Part shown: positions 1 to 8,853 of the stretch, in pieces
How the letters are laid out: every line of letters starts with the position of its first letter
How positions within the stretch are numbered: the stretch's first letter is position 1
NCBI GenBank assembly: GCA_021738565.1
Contig: JAIPBT010000010.1
Coordinates: 1 to 64,000 of the forward strand
Direction of reading: 5' to 3'
Source: Bacteroidales bacterium
GTDB lineage: Bacteria; Bacteroidota; Bacteroidia; Bacteroidales; GCA-2748055
DNA length: 64,000 nt
Position numbers and translations under genes: made by a program
Notes under the pieces: model-generated
The model's database searches: none
Seen by the model: the letters and a program-made list of their open reading frames with translations, nothing else
What the model was told of the DNA's origin: nothing

Positions 1-22
1 GACAATTTCGATATTGATACCG

Positions 23-80
23 TGGAACCCTCATGTTATATGCATTCCCTGTTGCGAACGATAGTGCATGAGGGTTTCAT
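23..80. repeat. 58-bp hairpin repeat, copy 1
   Basis: This copy matches the one at 158-215 at 57 of 58 positions; the only difference is g at 42 versus t at 177. Each copy is bounded by a 10-bp inverted repeat (AACCCTCATG at 26-35, CATGAGGGTT at 67-76), and the loop sequence is conserved as well. The 77 bp between the copies is AT-rich and not repeated. The pair lies downstream of the SusD stop, so it could act as a transcript end structure, but there is no U-tract typical of an intrinsic terminator. More copies may lie beyond the left edge of the window. Function unknown. Confidence 0.8.
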
Positions 81-157
81 TAGAAAATAATTAAGTTATA
101 CTATTAATATTCAGTCTATTATATCTTCAAAAAACAGATGTCTTAATTCTAATGCCA

Positions 158-215
158 TGGAACCCTCATGTTATATTCATTCCCTGTTGCGAACGATAGT
201 GCATGAGGGTTTCAT
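158..215. repeat. 58-bp hairpin repeat, copy 2
   Basis: Second copy of the element at 23-80, offset by 135 bp. The stem arms are at 161-170 and 202-211 with a 31-nt conserved loop. It ends 17 bp from the stop codon of the SusD-like gene, so it would form in the 3' untranslated part of the susCD transcript. Conservation of the loop as well as the stem suggests a defined element rather than a simple terminator. Confidence 0.8.
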
Positions 216-232
216 AATAATTATATTTTATG

Positions 233-1933
233 TTACCATCCGGGATTCTGTTCCAGGTTGCCACCGCTCAGATCAATTTCCTTAATAGGAATCGGTAAAA
301 ATTCATGCTTGCCCACAACGAATGGATTGACAGTATTCTGGGCATTGATTCCCCAGTCAATTTCATTCCAGTCTGTAGCCCATTGAGGATCAAAACTCCA
401 GCGCACCAGGTCAAACCACCTGTGATACTCGTAACCTAGTTCCACATCCCGCTCGTGGATGATCACATCAGGTGTCAGCACATCGACAGGTGGCATATCT
501 ACACGCCCCCTGACCTGGTTCAAAGCATTCAGACCTGTGCCATCATCACCAAGGATGTACATCACTTCTGCATACAACAGAAGGACATCGGCATAACGGA
601 TCAACCTTTTGTTGGTTGGATCATTGAAGGGCGCATTCTCCCCTTCCCAGTATACTGGAAAATAATGTTTCTTAACAGGAAGACCTTCTGTTGAGGGGGG
701 AGTGGTTAATTTTCGACCTCGGGCGATGGTCTTGTAATTCAGCCCGGGATTGATACCAGCATAATAAGGTGATTCGGGGTCAAAATCCATGGATTCCCCA
801 TCAAAATAGAATGTGGCATAGCAGCGGGGATCCCTGTCAAATGGTTCCGGAGCTCCTTCAGTTTCAAATTCCCAGTAAAATGATGGATTGGCTTCAATAT
901 TCCGGTAACTGGTTTCATGTGGTGAAAAAAACTGCATATTCAGAGAACCGGAGCCGAAATAACCCGGCAGCCAAGGATTGTTCTGCAGCATGGGTGCATC
1001 TGAAAACTGGATCTCCCAGACTGATTCCATGTTATTTTCAGACTTGTAAACATTGTTCTCAGAAGGGAGGTCTTTGAATGAGGTGTTACATAGCAGTGCA
1101 TACAGGTAATCCTTCCTCGTAAATGGAGTCAAAGGCTTGACCAGCTCATATTCATTTGAGCCAATCACCTCCGACAAAGCATCCCTGGCTTTTTCAAGGT
1201 CTGCAATATCAGCCTCAGATCCACCCTTTCCGAACCTCTCGTGATAATAATAATGTTTAAAAAGCAAAGCTTTCCCCAGCAAAGAGCCGGCAGCACCTTT
1301 GGTTATTCGTCCCACATCCTCATCCGGCAGGTCCGATTTGTACTTAAGGTTGGGGATGGCCTCCTCCAGGTCCTTTTCAATCTGATCCCAGAACATTACC
1401 TGATCAGCGTTGGTGAATTCCTTCAGGAGATCTTGCGGGATATTATCCTCATTATAGAAGAAAGGTCTGTCGAAAATGATCACAAGGTGAAAATAGTAGA
1501 GGGCTCGCAATGCTTTAGCCTGTGCTTCAATATATTTATAGTTTTCTTCTGTCATTTCCCTGATTCCATCCACACCCTTTTCGTGCAATTGTTCAAGGAC
1601 TTTTGAGGTCCGGTAAACCCCCTGGTAAAGCTCATCAAATATATCCTCAACCTCACCTTCAGATGAATTCGTGGTCAGCCTGTCCCGGCCTGTAGTTTCA
1701 AACAATGTCCTGTCATCCCATACACCAAAAAACAGTGGATAAAGCCTTCCGTGCATCCCTTTCCCCATCATGGTTACATAGCAGGAATTGATGGCCATCT
1801 GGAAATCATCCGCTGTATTATACCAGTTCTCAACAGTCAGGGAATTGCTTGTTGCATCAAGCACACTTTCGGTGCATGATGCAAAACCAAGTGAGCTTAA
1901 AATTATGATTAATAAATATAATGTTCGTTTCAT
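233..1933 (-). CDS. SusD/RagB-family outer-membrane lipoprotein
   Basis: A 566-residue surface lipoprotein of the SusD family, which caps the SusC transporter and binds the nutrient (glycan, peptide or other polymer) at the cell surface. The N-terminus has a lipoprotein signal with lipobox LGFASC (Cys about residue 20). The N-terminal TPR-like helices and a C-terminal end (GGNLEQNPGW) are typical of the family, and the length is normal. It sits 15 bp downstream of the SusC gene in one operon. No glycoside hydrolase, sulfatase, peptidase or sigma/anti-sigma pair is visible beside it, so the substrate cannot be named. The region to its left is outside the window. Confidence 0.93.
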   Translation of the reverse strand: MKRTLYLLIIILSSLGFASCTESVLDATSNSLTVENWYNTADDFQMAINSCYVTMMGKGMHGRLYPLFFGVWDDRTLFETTGRDRLTTNSSEGEVEDIFDELYQGVYRTSKVLEQLHEKGVDGIREMTEENYKYIEAQAKALRALYYFHLVIIFDRPFFYNEDNIPQDLLKEFTNADQVMFWDQIEKDLEEAIPNLKYKSDLPDEDVGRITKGAAGSLLGKALLFKHYYYHERFGKGGSEADIADLEKARDALSEVIGSNEYELVKPLTPFTRKDYLYALLCNTSFKDLPSENNVYKSENNMESVWEIQFSDAPMLQNNPWLPGYFGSGSLNMQFFSPHETSYRNIEANPSFYWEFETEGAPEPFDRDPRCYATFYFDGESMDFDPESPYYAGINPGLNYKTIARGRKLTTPPSTEGLPVKKHYFPVYWEGENAPFNDPTNKRLIRYADVLLLYAEVMYILGDDGTGLNALNQVRGRVDMPPVDVLTPDVIIHERDVELGYEYHRWFDLVRWSFDPQWATDWNEIDWGINAQNTVNPFVVGKHEFLPIPIKEIDLSGGNLEQNPGW

Positions 1934-1948
1934 CTCAATAATTTTTCA

Positions 1949-4900
1949 TTAGAAATCAAGCTGAATTCCTGCCATGATTGTACGTGGCAGCGGATAATTA
2001 TTTGCATCCACCCCGGGCAAGGTAGGTTCGTCACTGTTAAGAGGCGATTCAGGATCGTATCCGGAATAATTTGTAAACGTATAAAAATTCACTGCACTTA
2101 GATATATCCTGGCTTTTTTCATATTGAGCTTAAGGGCCATGTTTGCCGGCAATTGATAACCAAGTTGTATGTCTTTCACTCTCAAGAATGAGGCATCCTC
2201 GACCCACCATGATGATATCCTGGTATTCAGGTTTGAATCATTGGGATCAAGGCGCAGATACTCTGTGGTCTGATTGTTTTCAGAATAGTAATTATTGGCC
2301 CAGTCGGCCGACTTGTTATGATCAAGGTCTTGTTGTTCAAAAGATTCCAGATCCCTCTTCTGGGTATTGTAGATCTGGGCATTGTGTATTCCGTAGAAAA
2401 ACACGGATAAATCAAAATTCCCGTAATAAAGATCCACCCCAAAAGAATAGGAAAAATCCGGGATCGCTTTTCCGATAATGGTCCTGTCGGCATCTGTAAT
2501 CATTCCGTCGCCATTGAGATCTTTGAACCTAAGATCCCCGGGAGAAGGGATGCCTTCTGACGGCTCGGCAAACAGATAATTCCCTTCTTCATCAAAATCG
2601 GATTCCTGTACGATGCCTTCCGCAACCCAGCCGAAAAGGCAGCCAATTGAGTTTCCGATCCTGGTGATGTTGTTATCGCTGATGATCGAGGAAGGCATGT
2701 AGACCACTTCATTCTTTACAGTGGAGAGGGAGGCATAGGTCCTGTAATTAAACATCCCTTCCATGTTGCTATAGCTCACATCAAATTCAAACCCCCGGTT
2801 CTGAATTTCCGCAATATTATAGAAAGCTCCATGATCACTCCATTTTCCAAAGGCTGTGCTGATTGGCACCTCCATAAGGAGACCATCCTGGTTCTTTACA
2901 TAATATTCAGCGCTTAACTGCAACCGGTTGCGGAATGCATTGAGGTCAATGCCGATGTTAGTCATATTTGCAGACTCCCACCTGATCAGAGGATTTCCAA
3001 CAGTCCATAATTCATTCAATGCAACAGCTTCAACCTGATCAATACCGAAAACAGGGCTGAAATGAACCGGTTCTGCAAGGCTTGTCTGGTACCTGAAGCC
3101 CCCGATATTGGAATTACCTGTCATGCCCCATCCTGCCCTTATCTTCAGCATATTTATCTGGTCCACATTTCTGAGGAAGTCCTCGTTTATTTTCCATGCA
3201 GCAGAAAACGATGGGAAATTCCCCCATCTCGACCCTTCCTGGAAATTGGATGAACCATCCCTCCTGATACTTGCAGTAAAAAGGTACTTCGATTTGTAGT
3301 TGTATATCAGCCTGCCCAGGTATGAAACCTGTCCGAAGGAGAGCTCGCTGCTTCCACCGGTGGCAATTCTTCCATCGGGATTGGATTGTGAGATCACGTT
3401 GAGCTGCTCATACGGGAAACCTGTAGCATCGATGGTGACATTCGCATAGTCACCATAACGGACATGATGAACCGCTACAAAATTGATAAAATGATCACCG
3501 AAACTGTTCTCAAAATTTAGTTTGTTTTCAAGTGAATATGTATTCCCCTTACTGAACTCATTATGAAGGTTGGCGCTTTTCACACTCCTTACGCCCATGT
3601 CATATGCAGGAATCCACCTTCTGTTCTCATTATAGTAAGCGCTGATGGAAGGTGTTGAAGTAAATGAAAGATAATGTGCAGGGCGTATTTCCACGTATAC
3701 ATTCGCCAGCAAGTTGTCGGAATAATGCTGATCATCTCTCACGGCAATATATCCTTTCGGGTTGAACTTGTCATTACCACCTGTATTGCTGATGATCTCT
3801 CCATCACCATCCCCGTCGGGATCATATAAATACCCGATCTGGGAACCTTCGAACCCCTCCTTGTTATTTTCATTATTTACACGCATCAGTGGAGATGATT
3901 CAAGGGACATCCCCCATGCCGAGCCACTGGAAGTTTGCCACCTGCTTCTGGTAAAGATTACGGATTCCCCTACAGTTACATAATCCCCGAGTTTAAAATC
4001 GCTGTTCGCCCTGAAATTATAACGCCTCGCGTTGGAATTCAATAATATGCCTGTTTCATCGTAAAGCCTTGCTGATATGCTGTAATTGGCACGTTCACCT
4101 CCGTTTGATATATTGATATGGGCATTGCTCGTCCTGCTTTTTTGAATGATCTCATCCTGCCAGTCTGTTCCGGTTTCCCATCCTTCACCATAATACCACT
4201 GCCGGAATTCATCGGTATAGGCAAACTGCCTTGAATCCTGGTTTGCATCATACACTGCATTGTAGAATTCTGCATACTGTGTGGCATCCATCAGGTTGAA
4301 TTTCCTGGGCCTGAAATTCATTCCGGTATATGCCGATGCAGAAACACTGAGTCGGTCTCCCTTTCCTCGTTTTGTAGTAATCATTATCACTCCATTGGCA
4401 CCGTTTGCTCCATATATGGCAGTGGCTGAAGCGTCTTTCAGAACAGAAATCGATTCAATATCTTCCGGTGATACGGAATTCAGGTTACCACCTACCACTC
4501 CGTCAATTACAATCAATGGATCAGGATCCGAGGTGATGGACCCGATACCTCGCACCCTGATGTTCAGGTTCCCCCCCGGATCTCCACTCTGCATCACCAC
4601 AACACCTGAAGCGCGCCCCTGAATCGCTTTACCAAGGTTTGGGATCGGGCTGCGGTTCAGATCTTCATTTGTTACCACCGAAACTGCTCCCGTCAGGTCT
4701 TCCTTTTTTACTGTACCATAACCGATCACCACTACATCTTCCAGTATTTCGGAAGAGAGGTCCATTTGAACGTCAATGATGGTCCTTCCCTCAACGGGAA
4801 CCATCTTCGTTTCATAACCAACAAATGAAAAACTGAGGGCATCATTGACAAGGTCGGGAACCTCGATGCTGTAATTGCCATCCATGTTGGTAATTGACCC

Positions 4901-5068
4901 GGTGGATGTGCCGGCCACCACCACATTCACTCCTATTAAGGGATCGTTGTTTTCATCTACAACCGTCCCTGTGACCTGCTGTGAATACATGGATACAGAG
5001 CTGCCCATTAAAAGGGCAGCCATAAAAATCAGATATCCCCTGCATAAGAATTGTTTGATCTTAATCAT
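1949..5068 (-). CDS. SusC/RagA-family TonB-dependent outer-membrane transporter
   Basis: A 1039-residue TonB-dependent transporter that imports large nutrients through the outer membrane together with the SusD partner encoded immediately downstream. Visible parts are a signal peptide (about residues 1-29), a carboxypeptidase-regulatory-like domain (about 31-105, starting VTGTVVDENNDPLIGVNVVV), the linker DVVVIGYGTVKKEDLTGAV, a plug domain (about 120-235) and a long beta-barrel ending in an aromatic residue (GIQLDF). Length is normal for the family. There is no N-terminal STN domain, so it is probably not a sigma-signalling receptor. Substrate unknown. Confidence 0.94.
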   Translation of the reverse strand: MIKIKQFLCRGYLIFMAALLMGSSVSMYSQQVTGTVVDENNDPLIGVNVVVAGTSTGSITNMDGNYSIEVPDLVNDALSFSFVGYETKMVPVEGRTIIDVQMDLSSEILEDVVVIGYGTVKKEDLTGAVSVVTNEDLNRSPIPNLGKAIQGRASGVVVMQSGDPGGNLNIRVRGIGSITSDPDPLIVIDGVVGGNLNSVSPEDIESISVLKDASATAIYGANGANGVIMITTKRGKGDRLSVSASAYTGMNFRPRKFNLMDATQYAEFYNAVYDANQDSRQFAYTDEFRQWYYGEGWETGTDWQDEIIQKSRTSNAHINISNGGERANYSISARLYDETGILLNSNARRYNFRANSDFKLGDYVTVGESVIFTRSRWQTSSGSAWGMSLESSPLMRVNNENNKEGFEGSQIGYLYDPDGDGDGEIISNTGGNDKFNPKGYIAVRDDQHYSDNLLANVYVEIRPAHYLSFTSTPSISAYYNENRRWIPAYDMGVRSVKSANLHNEFSKGNTYSLENKLNFENSFGDHFINFVAVHHVRYGDYANVTIDATGFPYEQLNVISQSNPDGRIATGGSSELSFGQVSYLGRLIYNYKSKYLFTASIRRDGSSNFQEGSRWGNFPSFSAAWKINEDFLRNVDQINMLKIRAGWGMTGNSNIGGFRYQTSLAEPVHFSPVFGIDQVEAVALNELWTVGNPLIRWESANMTNIGIDLNAFRNRLQLSAEYYVKNQDGLLMEVPISTAFGKWSDHGAFYNIAEIQNRGFEFDVSYSNMEGMFNYRTYASLSTVKNEVVYMPSSIISDNNITRIGNSIGCLFGWVAEGIVQESDFDEEGNYLFAEPSEGIPSPGDLRFKDLNGDGMITDADRTIIGKAIPDFSYSFGVDLYYGNFDLSVFFYGIHNAQIYNTQKRDLESFEQQDLDHNKSADWANNYYSENNQTTEYLRLDPNDSNLNTRISSWWVEDASFLRVKDIQLGYQLPANMALKLNMKKARIYLSAVNFYTFTNYSGYDPESPLNSDEPTLPGVDANNYPLPRTIMAGIQLDF

Positions 5069-5220
5069 GTTAGTTTGGTTGTTTTACAGAACCTGTTCCT
5101 TAATGAATATGAAAGTAAACTTAATAAAATTCAACTGTTTTGGCAGCAGAATTGATTGAATAAAATGAAGCCGGTATGATATTTTATCTGAAAACCATAA
5201 TGCTGGCCTGGATAATAATT

Positions 5221-5262
5221 AGTGCTTGTCAATAAAGTCGGGTGGCTGGATCATAATGTTCG
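5221..5262. repeat. Partial copy of dispersed MITE-like repeat
   Basis: The stretch starting AGTGCTTGTCAATA at 5221 resembles the left end of the element at 57758, and 5242-5262 is identical over 21 bp to 57779-57799 (GTGGCTGGATCATAATGTTC and the following base). It lies in the 282-bp divergent region between the SusC gene and the first receptor module. The right half of the element is not recognisable here, so this is a decayed or truncated copy. No other clear signal was seen in the region; no convincing TTG/TAnnTTTG promoter pair was found for either flanking gene. Confidence 0.6.
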
Positions 5263-5350
5263 AGATCAAGGCATTTAAACTGCCGCATTTTAGTTTGGCA
5301 AAATAAAAAAAAAAGAACAAATTTGCTCTTGACTAACTGACTTACCAAAC

Positions 5351-6103
5351 ATGCATTTCAACAAATTCGGAGGATTTATTATTGTGCTGGTATTTTGTCA
5401 GTCCATGGTGTTTTCCCAGGGACCGGTCACCGGCTATTCCGGACAAGTCGTAAAAGCAAGGAAAGCATACCTTTTAAATCTTCACGATTCGCTGGCCGGT
5501 ACCGACAGGATCCTGGTGAGCGGAGAAGAGTACTTCCCCCACCAGCGCGGAGCCGCTAATCATCCTTTTTTTATGACCGAATCCTGGCTGGAAGGTGATG
5601 TGTTCATTGAAAACAATGTGTATGAGAACTGCCTGCTCAGGTATGACCTCTTCCTGGATCAGTTATTGTTCCTGCATATATCTGGCGGAGCCACGGTAAT
5701 TGCACTAAATCGAGGATATGTAAATAAGTTCAAACTGGAAAATAAGGTTTTTGAATATAAATACGAATCCTCCGGTGAATCAAAAAACATCCTGAAAGAA
5801 GGTTATTACCAGCTCATTTACAGGGGAAAGCATGAATTGCTTGTAAAATATCTAAAGAACAGGGTAATAAATGGTGGTTTCAGACAGGATGAATTTCAGC
5901 TAAGAAAAGAGTTTTACCTCTTAATTAACGGAACATATCATAAGGTAAGAAATGACCGCCAGCTAAGAAAAGCAATGAACTCTTTTGAAAAAGAATTGCG
6001 CCAATACATGAAGCAGAACAATATTCATGTGCGCACATCTGCCCCGGAACAAATCGCAACAGTGCTCATTTTTCACGAAGGATTAACCGCAGGTGAAAGA
6101 TGA
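5351..6103 (+). CDS. Secreted protein of unknown function, first gene of receptor module 1
   Basis: A 250-residue protein that I do not recognise. It has a signal peptide (about residues 1-22, ending near MVFSQG), so it should be exported. The rest is mixed alpha/beta with a C-terminal charged helix (residues about 200-225). It is a diverged paralogue of the protein at 28517-29299: both have a central stretch with the pattern L-R-(Y/F)-D-x-F-x-(D/N)-Q-L-(L/I), preceded by an acidic segment. Its stop overlaps the start of the receptor gene by 4 bp (ATGA), which implies translational coupling and a joint role with the receptor. Role unknown. Confidence 0.8.
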   Translation: MHFNKFGGFIIVLVFCQSMVFSQGPVTGYSGQVVKARKAYLLNLHDSLAGTDRILVSGEEYFPHQRGAANHPFFMTESWLEGDVFIENNVYENCLLRYDLFLDQLLFLHISGGATVIALNRGYVNKFKLENKVFEYKYESSGESKNILKEGYYQLIYRGKHELLVKYLKNRVINGGFRQDEFQLRKEFYLLINGTYHKVRNDRQLRKAMNSFEKELRQYMKQNNIHVRTSAPEQIATVLIFHEGLTAGER

Positions 6104-8853
6104 GAAAGTATTTGCTGAATATCTTCATACTGCTGTCAATGTCATTCTCCATGAAGGCTCAAGAGGAAGATCTCTGCCTTGAGTACAATTATGATGGACT
6201 TGAATTTGCTGCCTTCGCTGATTCCATTGCAAAATATGAAGGTGCCAGGATTTTCTTTAAAGAAGAATGGTTTGAAAGGGTTATCGTCATTCAGGATGAA
6301 AATGATTGCAGTCTGAAAAACCTGCTTGAAAATACCCTTTCCCCGAATGGCATATTTTATATAACTGATGCTGCCGGCAATATTATTCTTACCGGGAAGG
6401 AAGAGATATTAACTGAGCTTACACCGTCATTCTTCGGAGCAACCCAACAGACCAGTGAGGTTATTTTTGAAGATGAAATCAAGGAAGAAGATACAGGAGA
6501 AATACTGCAGACAAATCTTGCATCCAAAAGCATCGTCATTGGGAATCCGGGAAACAGGGTCTATGACAGAAAAGTAAATTTCTCCGGATCAATCAGGAAT
6601 GCAAACTCAGGAGAACCCCTGGCTGGAGTCGTAGTCTACTCTGAAAACGAAGAAGTTGGAGCCATTACAGACAACAACGGGTATTTTATCATGTCACTTC
6701 CATCGGGACAACACAACATATCCCTGCGCTGCATCGGCATGGAAAATCAGTCTGTTAACCTGACCCTGTACGAATCCGGAACTGCCAACATTGAAATGAA
6801 AGAGGAGATCACTGCATTGAGGGGTGTAATCGTAATAGCCGATAAAGGGAAAAATGTTTCCGGAATGCAAATCGGCTTGAATAAGGTCAGCATGGAACTG
6901 ATGAAGCAGATCCCCGCCATGATGGGCGAAACTGACGTTCTTAAAACTGCCATTCTTCTCCCCGGTGTACAAACAGTTGGTGAGGGAGCGGCAGGATTCA
7001 ATGTCAGGGGCGGCTCAACGGACCAGAATCTCATTCTGCTCAATTCGGCACCCGTGTTCAACTCCTCACATTTCTTTGGTTTCTTTTCTGCTTTCAATCC
7101 TGATATCATAAAGGAGTTCGAACTTTATAAAAGCGGAATACCTGCAGAATTTGGTGGCAGGGTCTCTTCAGTTTTTGAAATTACCACAAAATCAGGAAAC
7201 ACAAAAAATATATCAGGTTCAGGCGGAGTAAGCCCGGTCACAGCAAGGGTAATGCTGGAAGGTCCTACTGTAAGGGATAAAGGCTCCTTCCTCCTGGGGG
7301 CAAGAAGCACATTCTCAGATTTGCTGTTAAAACAATTCAAGGTCGCTTCGCTTCAGAGAAGCAGTGCCTCTTTTTACGATGCCAATCTTATCATCAATCA
7401 TAAGATAAATGACAAAAATGACCTTTCTCTTTCCCTTTACAGAAGCGCCGATGAATTCAGCCTGAGCTCGGATACACTTTATAGCTATAACAATATGAGC
7501 GGTTCAGCGGGATGGAAGTATAAAATCTCTGATAAACTGATCGGTGAGACAAAGTTGATTTACAGTCACTATGACTACAATGTAACTTCAACTGAGAATG
7601 AAATCAATGCCTTTACCATTGATTATGCCCTTGATTACATTGAAGGCAGGACCGACTTCAGCTATTTTCTTTCAAATGAGCACAGGCTGAAATTCGGATT
7701 GAACTCGATCTGGTATTTACTTAATCCGGGAAGCAGGACACCAAAAGGTGAGCCCAGTCTGGTTGCTCCTTTTTACCTTGAAAAGGAGCAGGCCAATGAA
7801 ATAGCAGCTTACATAAGTGATGAATACACCATCAGTAACAACCTCTCAATTTCAGCAGGTATCAGGGTCTCATTTTACCGGTTTCTTGGTCCGAAAACGG
7901 TGAATTATTATGATGAGGGCCCAAGAGAGCCTTACAATCTAATTGACAGTGTTTTGGAGAATGGAACAATTCAATCTTACGGCGGACCGGAAGCCAGACT
8001 TTCCATAAGATACAGGGTAGACAGGGTAAGTTCACTGAAGCTAAGTTACAACAGGATGCGACAGAACCTGCATATGCTGTCAAATACGACGGCAATCTCG
8101 CCTACCGATATATGGAAACTGAGCGATTCCTATGTCAGACCCCAGGTAGGAGACCAGCTTGCTATTGGCTACTACAGGGACTTCAGTTCAAATACAATCG
8201 AAACCTCCCTGGAACTCTATTACAAAAACATCAGGGATATCATAGAATACAAAGGGGGCGCATCACTCATTCTAAATCCACTTATCGAAACGGACCTGAT
8301 CAATGGAAACGGACAGGCATATGGTGTTGAACTACTGGTTAAAAAGAAATACGGAAGACTCAATGGACTGATGAGTTACACCTTTTCCAGAACGCTTATA
8401 AAAGTATCCGGGGAATACCCGGAAGAAACCATTAACCGTGGATCTTATTATCCTGCCAATTATGACAAACCTCATGACCTGACATGTGTTGCCTCATACC
8501 GGTTCAACAGGAGGTTCAGCATATCAACCAACTTGACCTACTCCACAGGACGACCCATAACCTTTCCTGTTGCAAAATACAGTTATCTTAACAATGAATA
8601 TGTACATTATTCATTCAGAAATGAGTACCATGTTCCGGACTATTTCAGGTGGGACCTGTCACTCAATTTAGAAGGAAATCTGAAAATTAAAAAATTGGCC
8701 CATAGTTCATGGTCCCTTTCGGTTTACAATGTAACAGGAAGAAACAATGTATATTCCATATTCTTTGTTAACCGTTCGGGAAAGATACAGGGATACAAAC
8801 TATCCATATTCTCAGAACCTATACCAACAATCACCTATTCATTCCGCTTTTAA
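6100..8853 (+). CDS. STN-domain TonB-dependent receptor, module 1
   Basis: A 917-residue outer-membrane receptor. In order it shows a signal peptide (1-20), an STN (secretin/TonB short N-terminal) domain (about 25-105), a linker, a carboxypeptidase-regulatory-like domain (about 155-240, starting VNFSGSIRNANSGEPLAGVV), a plug domain (about 265-370, with GGSTDQNLILLNSAPVFNSS) and a beta-barrel ending TYSFRF. The STN domain usually contacts an anti-sigma factor in FecA-type receptors, yet no FecR or ECF sigma gene lies near. It is clearly paralogous to the receptor at 25511-28294 (shared plug text: FFGFFSAFN). Overlaps both neighbours, so it belongs to a tightly coupled four-gene operon. Confidence 0.92.
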   Translation: MRKYLLNIFILLSMSFSMKAQEEDLCLEYNYDGLEFAAFADSIAKYEGARIFFKEEWFERVIVIQDENDCSLKNLLENTLSPNGIFYITDAAGNIILTGKEEILTELTPSFFGATQQTSEVIFEDEIKEEDTGEILQTNLASKSIVIGNPGNRVYDRKVNFSGSIRNANSGEPLAGVVVYSENEEVGAITDNNGYFIMSLPSGQHNISLRCIGMENQSVNLTLYESGTANIEMKEEITALRGVIVIADKGKNVSGMQIGLNKVSMELMKQIPAMMGETDVLKTAILLPGVQTVGEGAAGFNVRGGSTDQNLILLNSAPVFNSSHFFGFFSAFNPDIIKEFELYKSGIPAEFGGRVSSVFEITTKSGNTKNISGSGGVSPVTARVMLEGPTVRDKGSFLLGARSTFSDLLLKQFKVASLQRSSASFYDANLIINHKINDKNDLSLSLYRSADEFSLSSDTLYSYNNMSGSAGWKYKISDKLIGETKLIYSHYDYNVTSTENEINAFTIDYALDYIEGRTDFSYFLSNEHRLKFGLNSIWYLLNPGSRTPKGEPSLVAPFYLEKEQANEIAAYISDEYTISNNLSISAGIRVSFYRFLGPKTVNYYDEGPREPYNLIDSVLENGTIQSYGGPEARLSIRYRVDRVSSLKLSYNRMRQNLHMLSNTTAISPTDIWKLSDSYVRPQVGDQLAIGYYRDFSSNTIETSLELYYKNIRDIIEYKGGASLILNPLIETDLINGNGQAYGVELLVKKKYGRLNGLMSYTFSRTLIKVSGEYPEETINRGSYYPANYDKPHDLTCVASYRFNRRFSISTNLTYSTGRPITFPVAKYSYLNNEYVHYSFRNEYHVPDYFRWDLSLNLEGNLKIKKLAHSSWSLSVYNVTGRNNVYSIFFVNRSGKIQGYKLSIFSEPIPTITYSFRF

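Noticed and set aside
1-220. CRISPR array or integron attC sites at the left edge
   Set aside because: Only two 58-bp copies with a 77-bp unrelated spacer, no cas or integrase gene, and no attC consensus ends.
233-5068. A full polysaccharide utilisation locus around susCD
   Set aside because: No carbohydrate-active enzyme, sulfatase or regulator lies beside the pair within the window; the left side is cut off.
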